Assembly: GCA_009840695.1 (NCBI GenBank)
Contig: VXNG01000067.1
Span: forward strand, 1-13,621
Length of the DNA: 13,621 bases
Direction of reading: 5' to 3'
DNA from: Acidimicrobiaceae bacterium
Lineage (GTDB): Bacteria; Actinomycetota; Acidimicrobiia; Acidimicrobiales; Aldehydirespiratoraceae
Position numbers and translations under genes: made by a program. Within the stretch, counting starts at the first letter, position 1. Each line of letters starts with the position of its first letter. Below are positions 13,596 through 13,621 of the stretch, piece by piece. The notes below the pieces were generated by a model that did no database searches, was not told the origin of the DNA, and worked only from the letters and a program-made list of their open reading frames with translations.

Positions 13596-13621
13596 GACAT
13601 GGCCCCATAACAAGCACGCGC

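Noticed and set aside
13559..13621. Frameshift at the C-run restoring a longer CoA-transferase
   Set aside because: Neither shifted frame resembles the family, whereas the in-frame HVGLYPAGV aligns with the expected strand.
1..13621. Defence system, mobile element, CRISPR array, tRNA or integration site
   Set aside because: No transposase, integrase, nuclease or repeat array is visible; all genes fit transport and catabolism.

Overview
The window is GC-rich, tightly packed bacterial DNA with many GTG/TTG starts and overlapping genes. It looks like a member of the Actinomycetota. The Thr/Ala/Pro-rich spacer after the lipobox of the binding protein at 4932-6044 is a style I associate with Acidimicrobiia, so I lean to that class (inference). 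I see no rRNA, tRNA, CRISPR array, insertion sequence or phage gene, and no gap longer than about 200 bases.

Almost everything lies on the minus strand and reads from about 12311 down to position 1 as one long catabolic cluster. In transcription order it encodes: an SDR like meso-butanediol dehydrogenase/acetoin reductase; a zinc MDR dehydrogenase like (R,R)-butanediol dehydrogenase; an M24-fold hydrolase; E1 alpha and E1 beta of a thiamine-diphosphate 2-oxo acid/acetoin dehydrogenase type enzyme; a beta-hydroxyacid dehydrogenase; a sugar-type periplasmic binding lipoprotein; a VOC (glyoxalase-fold) protein; an RbsA-type duplicated ABC ATPase; two RbsC-type permeases joined by ATGA overlaps; a small conserved three-cysteine protein; and the start of an acyl-CoA synthetase that leaves the window. 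One divergent plus-strand gene (12513-13595) encodes an unusually arranged family III CoA-transferase.

Working model (inference): the importer brings in a polyol or related vicinal diol. The SDR and MDR oxidise it to an alpha-hydroxyketone, with the VOC protein a possible isomerase. E1 alpha/beta cleaves or oxidises the acyloin with thiamine diphosphate. The beta-hydroxyacid dehydrogenase and the CoA-ligase/CoA-transferase pass the fragments to central metabolism. The substrate cannot be read from sequence, and no E2 or E3 partner and no regulator is visible.

The most interesting points are: an M24 protein with Cys in place of a metal-ligand Asp; a shared TTGTAAT element inside inverted repeats in front of the two likely transcription starts of the cluster; a CoA-transferase in which a C-terminal-like half precedes an N-terminal-like half; and E1 subunits without E2/E3.
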